NCBI RefSeq assembly: GCF_018847975.1
Contig: NZ_CP072597.1
Location: 3,325,001-3,389,000 of the forward strand
Length of the DNA stretch: 64,000 bases
DNA from: Lysobacter sp. K5869
Lineage (GTDB): Bacteria; Pseudomonadota; Gammaproteobacteria; Xanthomonadales; Xanthomonadaceae
Direction: 5' to 3'
The notes under the pieces were generated by a model. It saw only the letters and a program-made list of their open reading frames with translations, was not told the DNA's origin and ran no database searches. A program made the translations under genes and the position numbers. Position 1 is the first letter of the stretch; the number at the start of each line of letters is the position of its first letter. Shown one piece after another: positions 1-7,615 of the stretch.

Positions 1-1679
1 CCCGTTTGGAGCAGGAAGTCCCGGCCGGCGCCACCGGCACCGTGTTCGACGTGGTCGCCGACGGCCTCGGCGAGCTCGGCCACTGGCTGGCCGAATTCCA
101 CCATCTCAGCCACGCCGAGCCTTACGACGCCGACGCCGTGGCCAAGGTCCAGACCAAGATCGAGGACGCAGAGGGCTGGGCGCTGGACCAGCGCGTGACC
201 GAAACCCTGACCCGGCTCGGCCTGGACGGCGAGGCCATGTTCACCGGCCTGTCCGGCGGCATGAAGCGGCGCGTGCTGCTGGCGCGCGCGCTGGTCTCGG
301 CGCCGGATCTGCTGCTGCTCGACGAACCCACCAACCACCTCGACATCGAAGCCATCGACTGGCTCGAACAATTCCTCAAGTCCTGGAACGGCGCGCTGCT
401 GTTCGTCACCCACGACCGCCGCTTCCTGCGCGCGCTGGCGACCCGCATCGTCGAGATCGACCGCGGCCGCGTCACCAGCTGGCCCGGCGACTGGGACAAC
501 TACCTGCGCCGCCGCGAAGAGCGCCTGAACGCCGAAGCGCAGGAAAACGCCCGCTTCGACAAGCTGCTGGCGCAGGAAGAGGTGTGGATCCGCCAAGGCA
601 TCAAGGCCCGCCGCACCCGCGACGAAGGCCGCGTGCGCCGGCTCAAGGCGATGCGCAACGAGCGCGCCCAGCGCCGCGACACGGTCGGCAACGTGCGCAT
701 GGAGTTCGCCCAGTCCGAGCAATCCGGGCGCAAGGTGATCGAGGCCAAGGACGTCGCCTTCGATTACGGCGGCCAGCCGATGCTCAGCGATTTCTCCAGC
801 ACCGTGTTCCGCGGCGACCGCATCGGCCTGATCGGCCCCAACGGCAGCGGCAAGACCACGCTGCTGAAGCTGCTGCTCGGCGAGCTGACGCCCAAGGCGG
901 GCGAAGTTCGCCTGGGCAGCAATCTGCAAATCGCCTATTTCGACCAGTACCGCGCGACCTTGCGCGAGGACTGGAACGCGATCGAGAACGTCGCCGAAGG
1001 CCGCGAGTACGTCGAAGTCGGCGGCAAGAACAAGCACATCATCGGCTATCTGCAGGATTTCCTGTTCACCCCGGAACGCGCGCGCGCGCCGATCACCCGC
1101 CTGTCCGGCGGCGAGCGCAACCGCCTGCTGCTGGCCAAGCTGTTCGCGCAGCCGTCCAACCTGCTGGTGATGGACGAACCGACCAACGACCTGGACGTGG
1201 AAACGCTGGAGCTGCTGGAAGAGCTGCTCGGCGATTACCCGGGCACGCTGCTGCTGGTCAGCCACGACCGCGATTTCCTCGACAACGTGGTGACCTCCAC
1301 CGTGGTGATGGAAGGCGGGGGGCGGGTGGGCGAGTACGTCGGCGGTTACAGCGATTGGCTGCGCCAGCGTCCGGTCGGCGCCGCGCCGGCCAAGTCCACC
1401 GCCGCGGCGATGGCCAAGCCCGCCGCGGCCGCGCCGCCGCCGCCCGAGCCGGCCGCGGCCAAGCGCAAGCTCAGCTACAAGGACGCGCGCGAACTGGAGC
1501 AGCTGCCGGCGCGGATCGAATCGCTGGAAGCCAAGCTGGCCGAGTTGGGCGAGCAGATGAACCAGCCCGCGTTCTATCAGCGCGACAGCGCGGCGATCAA
1601 CGCGCACAACGCCGAGCTGGCCAAGGCTCAGGCCGAGCTCGACCACGCGTATTCGCGCTGGGTCGAACTGGACGGCTGA
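1..1679 (+). CDS. uup: ABC-F family ATPase, Uup-like (5' truncated by window edge)
   Basis: This is the C-terminal part of a soluble tandem-ABC ATPase of the ABC-F family. Such proteins act at the ribosome and have no membrane domain. The first ATPase is present from after its Walker A: signature LSGGMKRR near base 250 and Walker B LLLLDEPTNHLD near base 310. The second domain is complete, with GPNGSGKTT near 835, LSGGERNRLLLAKLF and MDEPTNDLD. An Ala/Pro-rich linker leads to a charged C-terminal coiled coil (about residues 490-555), typical of Uup rather than EttA. The reading frame is open to the left edge, so the start and the first Walker A lie outside the window. Family known; exact subgroup inferred. 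Confidence 0.9.
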   Translation, partial: RLEQEVPAGATGTVFDVVADGLGELGHWLAEFHHLSHAEPYDADAVAKVQTKIEDAEGWALDQRVTETLTRLGLDGEAMFTGLSGGMKRRVLLARALVSAPDLLLLDEPTNHLDIEAIDWLEQFLKSWNGALLFVTHDRRFLRALATRIVEIDRGRVTSWPGDWDNYLRRREERLNAEAQENARFDKLLAQEEVWIRQGIKARRTRDEGRVRRLKAMRNERAQRRDTVGNVRMEFAQSEQSGRKVIEAKDVAFDYGGQPMLSDFSSTVFRGDRIGLIGPNGSGKTTLLKLLLGELTPKAGEVRLGSNLQIAYFDQYRATLREDWNAIENVAEGREYVEVGGKNKHIIGYLQDFLFTPERARAPITRLSGGERNRLLLAKLFAQPSNLLVMDEPTNDLDVETLELLEELLGDYPGTLLLVSHDRDFLDNVVTSTVVMEGGGRVGEYVGGYSDWLRQRPVGAAPAKSTAAAMAKPAAAAPPPPEPAAAKRKLSYKDARELEQLPARIESLEAKLAELGEQMNQPAFYQRDSAAINAHNAELAKAQAELDHAYSRWVELDG

Positions 1680-1690
1680 CGGTCGAGCGA

Positions 1691-1717
1691 CGCCCGCCGC
1701 GAAAGCTTCGCGGCGGG
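1691..1717. terminator. GC-rich hairpin after the ABC-F gene
   Basis: A palindrome with arms CCCGCCGCGAA and its complement lies 12 bases after the stop codon. It has no clear T-run, so it may be a weak or Rho-assisted terminator. Confidence 0.4.
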
Positions 1718-1951
1718 TTCGGTTCGCAGGCGTTCGCACCGGCGCTGCCTGCACGACGGGTGGCGATACGGTCGGCCGCCGCCGGTACCGCCGAGTTCGC
1801 CGACGCCTCGCGTGCCGACGCAGGCCGCACGCCTCCCCAAGCGGGCGTCGTCTTCGCACGAACGCATCCCAACTTCCGGCCATTGCGGCGGCCGCCGCCG
1901 CGGTTCCTAATTCGCGCATCGGCGCCGCCAGCGCGGCGCGGGAGCCTGCCG

Positions 1952-2506
1952 ATGCGCACCGTCCGCCACGCCCTGATCGCGATCTGCCTCGCCGCCGTCG
2001 CCGCGTCCGCCGCCGCGGCGGTCAAGGACTCGGCCGCCAACGGCTTCACCGTCGAGAACGAGCGCACCGTCGCGGTCGACGCCGACACCGCGTGGAAGGC
2101 GCTGACCCAGGACGTCGACCGCTGGTGGCCGAAGGACCACACCTGGTGGGGCCGGGATTCGACCTTGTCGATCGACGCGCGAGCCGGCGGCTGCTTCTGC
2201 GAACGCAGCGGCGACGGCCGGCGTCAGGCGCAGCACATGACGGTGAGCTTCGTCGAACCCGGCAAGACCTTGCGCCTGCTCGGCGGGCTCGGCCCGTTGC
2301 AGGGCATGGGCTTGAACGGCGCGATGGAATTCCGGCTCAGCCCGGGCCAGGGCGGCGGCACCCGCATCGTGCTGTTCTATCGCGCCGGCGGCTACACGCC
2401 GGACGATCTGTCCAAGTTCGCGCCGGTGGTCGACAAGGTGCAGGGGCTGCAGTTGGGCGGATTGGCCGACTACCTCGCCCGCGGCGCCGCGCCGGCGCGC
2501 CCATGA
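1952..2506 (+). CDS. Secreted SRPBCC (START-like) domain protein
   Basis: A 184-residue protein with an N-terminal signal peptide (MRTVRHALIAICLAAVAASA) followed by one SRPBCC/polyketide-cyclase-like fold: the pattern VENERTVAVDADTAWKALTQ at the start and a C-terminal helix are typical of these hydrophobic-ligand-binding domains. The ligand is unknown. The start was chosen because it directly precedes the signal peptide; the longer open frame upstream is a shadow of the ABC-F gene. Its TGA overlaps the ATG of the AraC-type regulator (ATGA), so the two are probably translationally coupled and may serve one response. Confidence 0.75.
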   Translation: MRTVRHALIAICLAAVAASAAAAVKDSAANGFTVENERTVAVDADTAWKALTQDVDRWWPKDHTWWGRDSTLSIDARAGGCFCERSGDGRRQAQHMTVSFVEPGKTLRLLGGLGPLQGMGLNGAMEFRLSPGQGGGTRIVLFYRAGGYTPDDLSKFAPVVDKVQGLQLGGLADYLARGAAPARP

Positions 2507-3309
2507 CGGCTTACCGCACCCGCCACGAACGCAACGAGGCGCTGGCGACGCATCGCCACCGCGAGCCGTACGCGGCGCTGGTGCTCGACGGCGACTACAC
2601 CGAGTCCAGCCTCGACGGCCCGCTGCCGTGCGCGCCGGGAACGCTGATCCTGCACCCGCCGTTCCATGCCCATGGCGACCGCTTCGGCCGCAGCGGCGCC
2701 AGCGCGATCAATCTGGAACTCAGCGCCGGTCTGACGCCGGGCGCGATTACCGCCGCGGGTTTCGCCGACGCCGGTTTCGCCGCGCGCGCCTGGCGCGTGC
2801 ACGACCTGCGCGAGGCGCGCGAGGTGTTCGAGCGCGCGCCGCAGCGCTTGTCGGAACTGCTGGCCTGCGCCGCGCCGCAGGCCGCGGCGGCGCTGCCGGA
2901 TTGGCAAGGCGAACTGCTGCGGCGCATGGCCGACGACGAACGCGAGATCGCCGAACTGGCGCGCGAACTCGGCGTTTCGGCCGAGCACGCCAGCCGCGCG
3001 ATCGGCCGCAGCTTCGGCATGTCGCCGCGCGCGCTGCGGCGCGAAGCGCGCTGGCGCCGCGCGCTGCAGCTGATGGGCGCGCCGATGCCGCTGGCCGAGG
3101 TCGCCGCCGCGGCCGGGTTCGCCGATCAGAGCCATCTGCACCGGATCGTGGTCGCCCACGCCGGCTGCACGCCGCTGCAATTGCGCCGCGAACTGGCGCA
3201 GGGCTTGCTGTTCGACCGCGGGCCGGTCCGCGACGAACTGATCCAGGGACGCCTGCGCAAGGGACAGATCAAGTACGTACAAGATTCGCCGGCCGCGCTC
3301 GCGGCTTAA
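2503..3309 (+). CDS. AraC-family transcriptional regulator
   Basis: A 268-residue regulator. The N-terminal half is a cupin-like sensor (HRHREPYAALVLDG, then PGTLILHPPFHAHGD, with several His that could bind metal or ligand). The C-terminal half carries two helix-turn-helix motifs: IAELARELGVSAEHASRAIG, and PLAEVAAAAGFADQSHLHR, which is the classic AraC signature. It starts inside the stop codon of the SRPBCC gene (ATGA overlap), so the pair forms an operon; it may sense a small molecule handled by that secreted protein, which is inference. The ligand and targets are unknown. Confidence 0.85.
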   Translation: MTAYRTRHERNEALATHRHREPYAALVLDGDYTESSLDGPLPCAPGTLILHPPFHAHGDRFGRSGASAINLELSAGLTPGAITAAGFADAGFAARAWRVHDLREAREVFERAPQRLSELLACAAPQAAAALPDWQGELLRRMADDEREIAELARELGVSAEHASRAIGRSFGMSPRALRREARWRRALQLMGAPMPLAEVAAAAGFADQSHLHRIVVAHAGCTPLQLRRELAQGLLFDRGPVRDELIQGRLRKGQIKYVQDSPAALAA

Positions 3310-3349
3310 TGGCCGCAACAGCCCACCGCGCGAAGCCCGGAGTCCCCCC

Positions 3350-4474
3350 ATGCGTAACCGTACCCCGATGTTGTCCCTGCTGCCCGCCGCCGCGCTGCCG
3401 GTGCTGATCGGCTGGATGATCGGCGCGACCGCCGCGCCGCTGTCGCCCAAGAGCGGCCCGCTGGCCGCCGACGCGGTCAACCGCGCGCTCGGCGCCTCGC
3501 TGCGCGCCGAAGTGCCCGAGGCGCTGAGCGCGCTCAAGGCCGCGCCGGCCGAACAGTTCGACGGCAAGGACGCGAGCTTCCGCCAGTGCATGATCGAACG
3601 CCACGACCGCGCCGCGCCGCCGCCGGCGGTGGGCGCGCCGAAGGACGAGTTCGCGGCCAAGGTGCTCGACATCTACCAGCGCTATTGGTGGCACGCGGTG
3701 CGCGAGCCGCAGCAGCGCGCCCAGCTCGACCGCCAGCTCAAGAACGAACTGGCCGCGGCCATCGGCGAACCGCCGCCGGGCGAGGGCGACGAGGCCTTCG
3801 AGGCGCTGTACGCCAAGCTCGACGCGCGTCTGCGCGAGCGCGGCCTGCATCCGCTGCAGGGCCGCACCCCGCCGCTGTACGACCTGTTCCTGTGGGGCGG
3901 GCAGGAGGTGCGCGATTACACCGTCGACCTGCCGGGCGGCGTGCAGCAGCCGGTCAAGGTGTTCGTGATGGACGGCTGGATCAGCCGCGGCTGGAGCCAC
4001 TACACCGCTTGCGGCGTCACCGGCGCGGCCGGTTGGGCCAAGCCCGAAGGCTTGTATGCGGTGCGCGAGGCCTACGGCGATCTGCAGGGCGAAGACTTCA
4101 AGGTCAGCTTCCTCGGCCACGAAGCGCAGCACTTCGCCGACCTCAACCGTTGGCCCAAGCTGCCGGCGTGGCGCCTGGAGTACCGCGCCAAGCTGGTCGA
4201 ACTGGCCAAGGCCGACACCAGCCGCGAGAAGCTGCTCGACCGCTTCTACCGCAGCCAGGACGACGACATCGACCACCCGCATCCCTACGCCAACAAGAAG
4301 GTGATCGGCGACGTCGTCGCCGCGCTCGGGCCGAAGGCCGACGCGGATCTGCGCAAGGCCGATCCGGCGCAGGTGCGCCGCGTCGCCGCCGAGATCCTCG
4401 GCGCCGATACGCGCAAGCTGGAAGCCGAACCGGCCGGCACTTACGCCGACGACAAGGCCAAGCCGAAGCCTTGA
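3350..4474 (+). CDS. Exported or membrane-anchored protein with an HExxH-type motif, function unknown
   Basis: A 374-residue protein I do not recognise. It begins with a hydrophobic signal or anchor segment (about residues 7-28). Near residue 257 it has FLGHEAQHFADL, which fits a zinc-peptidase HExxH motif (H257, E258, H261), and a Glu follows at about residue 277 in WRLEYRAKL, a plausible third ligand as in gluzincins. The remainder is helical and rich in Ala, Lys and Glu. A peptidase function is inferred from the motif only; there is no other family evidence. It lies 40 bases after the AraC-type gene on the same strand and could share its transcript. Confidence 0.7.
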   Translation: MRNRTPMLSLLPAAALPVLIGWMIGATAAPLSPKSGPLAADAVNRALGASLRAEVPEALSALKAAPAEQFDGKDASFRQCMIERHDRAAPPPAVGAPKDEFAAKVLDIYQRYWWHAVREPQQRAQLDRQLKNELAAAIGEPPPGEGDEAFEALYAKLDARLRERGLHPLQGRTPPLYDLFLWGGQEVRDYTVDLPGGVQQPVKVFVMDGWISRGWSHYTACGVTGAAGWAKPEGLYAVREAYGDLQGEDFKVSFLGHEAQHFADLNRWPKLPAWRLEYRAKLVELAKADTSREKLLDRFYRSQDDDIDHPHPYANKKVIGDVVAALGPKADADLRKADPAQVRRVAAEILGADTRKLEAEPAGTYADDKAKPKP

Positions 4475-4538
4475 TCGCCGGGTTCTGAGTTCCGTCCAAG
4501 CGCGCGGCGCGCGGCTTCGGCCGCGCGCCGCGTGCGGT

Positions 4539-4544
4539 TAGACT
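4539..4544 (+). promoter_or_regulatory. -10-like box (TAGACT) just before thpR
   Basis: TAGACT ends 6 bases before the ATG at 4551. A transcript started here would be almost leaderless. The same arrangement recurs before tcdA and the acyl-CoA dehydrogenase gene in this window. No clear -35 is seen. Confidence 0.4.
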
Positions 4545-4550
4545 TCGGCG

Positions 4551-5141
4551 ATGCATCAGTCTTCTTTATTCGGCGACCCCGCGCCGCGCCAGCCCGGCGA
4601 ACTGCACCGTTTGTTCTTCGCCCTGTGGCCCGACGCCGACACCCGCGCGGGCATCCGCGAACGCGCGCAGGCGCTGGAGGCGGCGCAGCGGCCCGGCGGG
4701 CGCATGATCGGCGCGCACCGCTATCACCTCACCCTGCAATTTCTCGGCGATTTCGACCCACTGCCGCAGTCGCTGGCCGAACGCGCCGCCGCCGCGGCGG
4801 CGACGGTGCGGACCGCTGCGTTCGATCTCGTCCTCGACCGCGCCGGCAGTTTCGCCAATCGCGATATCCCGTGGTGGCTGGGCAGCGCGCAGCCCGATCC
4901 GGGGCTGACCTTGCTGTGGGATCGCCTTGGCGTGGCCCTGGCCAAGCACGGGGTGAAAGTCGTCGCCAGCCATCGCGCGCACGCGCCGCACGTCACTATC
5001 GTCCGCCAGGCCGAGCGCGGCTTGGCGACGACGCCGGTCGAGCCGCTGCGTTGGCGCATCGACCGTTTCGTGCTGCTGCACAGCGAGTTGGGCCGGCGCA
5101 ACGAATATTCGCTGCTCGGCGAATGGCGCCTGCCGGATTGA
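4551..5141 (+). CDS. thpR: RNA 2',3'-cyclic phosphodiesterase (2'-5' RNA ligase family)
   Basis: A 196-residue member of the 2H phosphoesterase superfamily. It has the two diagnostic HxTx motifs: H59-L-T61 in HRYHLTLQFLG and H147-V-T149 in HAPHVTIVRQ, which place two catalytic His/Thr pairs in one cleft. Length and the N-terminal RLFFALWPD segment match ThpR/LigT. The enzyme hydrolyses 2',3'-cyclic phosphate RNA ends to 2'-phosphate in the cytoplasm and is involved in RNA end processing. It stands alone, with a -10-like box directly upstream and no Shine-Dalgarno site, so translation may be leaderless. Confidence 0.9.
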   Translation: MHQSSLFGDPAPRQPGELHRLFFALWPDADTRAGIRERAQALEAAQRPGGRMIGAHRYHLTLQFLGDFDPLPQSLAERAAAAAATVRTAAFDLVLDRAGSFANRDIPWWLGSAQPDPGLTLLWDRLGVALAKHGVKVVASHRAHAPHVTIVRQAERGLATTPVEPLRWRIDRFVLLHSELGRRNEYSLLGEWRLPD

Positions 5142-5218
5142 AGCGGACGACGCGCGGCGATTGAGCCGGCGCGCGCGGGCGGCGCAGAATGGGCCGTCTT
5201 CGGCACGGAGTGCGGGTC

Positions 5219-6163
5219 ATGGCTCGGGGCGCATCGGGTTCGGGTGGGAAAGCGGCGGCCGCTAAGCGAGCCGTCGCGGCGAAGAAGGCGGGCGCGAAGC
5301 CGGCGGCCGGAAAAGCGGCGGCGGCTAGGAAGGTCGCGGCGAAACGGGGCGATCCTAAGCCGGCTGTTGCGAAGCCCGCCGTCGCGAAGAAAGCGCCGGC
5401 CAAGAAGGCCGCGCCGTCCGCGGCCGCGAACACGCCCGCGAACGCCTCCAAGAAAAGCGCGAACACGCCCGCGAAGGCCGCGAAGAAAACCGCGAGCAAG
5501 TCGGCGCAGGGCGCGCCCAAACCCGCCGCGAAACCGGCCGCTCCCGCCGCCTCGGCTTCCCCGCGCGACCCGCGCATCGACGCCTACATCGCCAAGGCCG
5601 CCCCGTTCGCGCAGCCGATCCTGCGCGACCTGCGCGAGCGCGTGCACGCCGCCTGCCCGCAGGTCGAGGAGGCGATCAAATGGGGCATGCCCAACTTCGT
5701 CTACCGCGGCAAGATTCTCTGCGGCATGGCCGCGTTCAAGCAGCACGCCAGCTTCGGCTTCTGGCAGGGCGCGAACATCGTCGGCGCCGAACAGTCGGCC
5801 GGCAGCGACGCGATGGGCCAGTTCGGACGCCTGACCGCGCTGGCCGACCTGCCGGGCCGCCGCGACTTCGCCGCGCTGGTGAAGCGCGCGATGGCGCTGA
5901 TCGAAACCGGCGCCAAGCGCCCGCCGACCAAGACCTCGCAGCCCAAGCCGCCGCCGTCGCCGCCCGCCGATCTGGCCGCGGCGCTCGCCGCCAACGCCGC
6001 CGCGCGCAAGACCTTCGACGGCTTCCCGCCGAGTCAGCAGCGCGAGTACGTGGAGTGGGTGGAGACCGCCAAGCGCGAGGAAACCCGGCGCGCGCGGGTG
6101 GCGCAGGCGGTGGAGTGGATGGCGGAAGGGAAGATGCGGAACTGGAAGTACATGGCTAAGTGA
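5219..6163 (+). CDS. DUF1801/YdeI (OmdA)-type protein with Lys/Ala-rich N-terminus
   Basis: A 314-residue protein in two parts. Residues 1 to about 115 are a basic tail of repeated Ala-Ala-Lys/Pro-Ala-Lys units like the C-terminus of eukaryotic histone H1. The rest is a DUF1801 domain (IKWGMPNFVYRGKILCGMAAF) followed by a YdeI/OmpD-associated C-terminal block (FDGFPPSQQREYVEWVETAK). The start at 5219 has GGAG eight bases upstream; an in-frame ATG at 5189 lacks this. The basic tail suggests DNA or RNA binding, by analogy with the H1-like gene at 15.4 kb. The biochemical role of the DUF1801 fold is not established. Confidence 0.8.
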   Translation: MARGASGSGGKAAAAKRAVAAKKAGAKPAAGKAAAARKVAAKRGDPKPAVAKPAVAKKAPAKKAAPSAAANTPANASKKSANTPAKAAKKTASKSAQGAPKPAAKPAAPAASASPRDPRIDAYIAKAAPFAQPILRDLRERVHAACPQVEEAIKWGMPNFVYRGKILCGMAAFKQHASFGFWQGANIVGAEQSAGSDAMGQFGRLTALADLPGRRDFAALVKRAMALIETGAKRPPTKTSQPKPPPSPPADLAAALAANAAARKTFDGFPPSQQREYVEWVETAKREETRRARVAQAVEWMAEGKMRNWKYMAK

Positions 6164-6310
6164 ATCGGTCGGCGCGTACCGCGCGACGGGTCCGACGGAC
6201 GCGGCCGCACGCTCCCTGTTCGCCTTCATCGAAGCCCGCGCGGCCGCGCAAGCCGACGCGACCCGTCGTCGCCAGACACGCCCCCGCCCAACCCAGCGAA
6301 TCCACCACCC

Positions 6311-6337
6311 CGTCGTTCCGGCGAAAGCCGGAACCCA
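6311..6337. repeat. Short palindromic repeat of the CGTCxTTCCxGCGAAAGC type
   Basis: An 8-bp stem GTTCCGGC/GCCGGAAC with a GAAA loop lies in the 250-base gap between two convergent genes. It resembles the intergenic palindrome widespread in Xanthomonadaceae genomes. A related hairpin is at 40085-40113. Confidence 0.55.
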
Positions 6338-6413
6338 TTTCGACTTTGCCGTTCCATCGCGCTCCCCCGACGCCTCGCGCCTCGGAACGCCAGCGGAACC
6401 TCAATCGCATTCC

Positions 6414-7295
6414 TCACCGAAACCCCGGCATCTCCTGCGCCCGCGCCCGCAACGGCCGCAAACGCACGAAGACGCCGAAGTGATCCGACGCCCACACCCC
6501 GTCGCGGCTTTCGTTCAACACGATCCGCGCCTCGGTCACCGCGAACGCGTTCGGGTCGTAGAACACATGATCGATCCGCTGCGCCGGCAAGTACGCCGGA
6601 TTGAGCGTGCTCGCGCGCCGGGCGTCGCCGGCCAGATCGGGATGCGCGGCGGCGAAGGCGTCGGCGTAACGCGCGCGCAGCGGCGCCAACTCCGGCGCGT
6701 CGGCGTCGGTGTTGAAGTCGCCGGCGAGAATCGTATAGCCGGTGCGCGCGGTGGCATCGACGAAACCGAGCAGGCTGTCGATCTGGCGCCGGCGGATCGC
6801 GCCGCCGCCGCGTTCGTTGTGCAAGTGCGTGGCGTAGAAATCCACGCCCGAATGCCGCGCGTCGCCGAACGCGAGCGCGTGCGCGGCGGTGCGGTAATCG
6901 TTCAAAGGGTCGAGCTTGTGCTCCTGCGTCTGCGCATCCGCGCGCGCGAGCAGGATCGCGTTGCCGTAGCGGCGCGGCGCGTCGGGCGGATCGACCGAAA
7001 CGAAGCTCACCCGGTAGCCCAGCGCTTCGCCCAAGTCCTCGGCCTGATTGCGCAGGCCTGGGCGTTGCAGCACTTCCTGCAAGGCGATCAGGTCGGGTTT
7101 CAGGCGGCGCACCTCCTCGACGATCAACGCGCGGCGCTTGGGCCAATCGCCTTTGTCGTGCCACAGGTTGAGGGTGAGCACGCGCACTTCGCGGGTGGGG
7201 ACGCGGTCCGCGACGGGTGGCCGCTTCGGCGGCGCGGCGCAGCCGGCGAGGGCGGCCGCGGCGAGGGCGATCAGGAACAGGCGGCGTGGAAACAT
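6414..7295 (-). CDS. Endonuclease/exonuclease/phosphatase (EEP) family lipoprotein
   Basis: A 293-residue protein with a lipoprotein signal (MFPRRLFLIALAAAALAGC, lipobox LAGC). The mature part has the EEP fold marks: VRVLTLNLWHDKGDW at the start (Asn and Asp near the metal), LIALQEVLQRPGL with the metal-binding Glu, YTILAGDFNTDADAPEL with the catalytic Asp and Asn, and ASDHFGVFVRLR with the terminal Asp-His. These enzymes cleave phosphodiesters in nucleic acids, inositol phosphates or sphingomyelin; the substrate here is unknown. Lipid anchoring puts it at the cell envelope. It is convergent with the DUF1801-type gene. Confidence 0.85.
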   Translation of the reverse strand: MFPRRLFLIALAAAALAGCAAPPKRPPVADRVPTREVRVLTLNLWHDKGDWPKRRALIVEEVRRLKPDLIALQEVLQRPGLRNQAEDLGEALGYRVSFVSVDPPDAPRRYGNAILLARADAQTQEHKLDPLNDYRTAAHALAFGDARHSGVDFYATHLHNERGGGAIRRRQIDSLLGFVDATARTGYTILAGDFNTDADAPELAPLRARYADAFAAAHPDLAGDARRASTLNPAYLPAQRIDHVFYDPNAFAVTEARIVLNESRDGVWASDHFGVFVRLRPLRARAQEMPGFR

Positions 7296-7364
7296 GGGGC
7301 GTTTCCCGGTTGCGGCGATGCGTCGAGGATAACGCGAAGCTGCCGGATCGCCGCGATGGCTCGC

Positions 7365-7390
7365 TGTAGGAGCGGCGTGAGCCGCGATCC
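7365..7390 (+). repeat. GTAG-headed REP unit
   Basis: TGTAGGAGCGGCGTGAGCCG followed by CGATCC: a GTAG head, then a short imperfect hairpin (GCGGC..GCCGC). The same unit recurs at about 7.5, 7.6, 25.8, 48.4, 53.4 and 54.6 kb. Confidence 0.75.
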
Positions 7391-7505
7391 ACCGAAGCGA
7401 CGTACGAAAGCGTAGTGGTAGAAGCCAAGCTCTCCAAGCGCTGGACCGCTAAGCGGCCGAGCGCTGTCGGCTTCGGATCCTGCGCTTGCGTACGCGGCTT
7501 CGGTT

Positions 7506-7608
7506 GGTCGCGGCTCACGCCGCTCCTACAAAAGCGAAGGTTCGCCGCGACACCGGCGCTGCGTCGCAGGCGCGGTGTCGCGGTCGCGGCTTGCGCCGCT
7601 CCTACAGG
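7506..7608 (-). repeat. Two inverted GTAG-headed REP units
   Basis: Units at 7506-7530 and 7580-7608 both end with CCGCTCCTACA on the plus strand, so they face opposite to the unit at 7365. They sit just after the stop codon of the carboxypeptidase gene. Confidence 0.75.
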
Positions 7609-7615
7609 ATTGCGA

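Larger units (their letters stand above)
7296..7615. other. Intergenic stretch holding three GTAG-type REP units
   Basis: The 320 bases between two minus-strand genes hold one REP unit in plus orientation (7365-7390) and two in minus orientation (7506-7530 and 7580-7608). I see no small gene here. Confidence 0.6.

Noticed and set aside
584..1951. Long open frame overlapping the ABC-F gene and running into the SRPBCC gene
   Set aside because: Its upper part is an Arg/Pro/Ala-rich shadow of the ABC-F frame. Only the part from 1952 with a signal peptide is a real protein.
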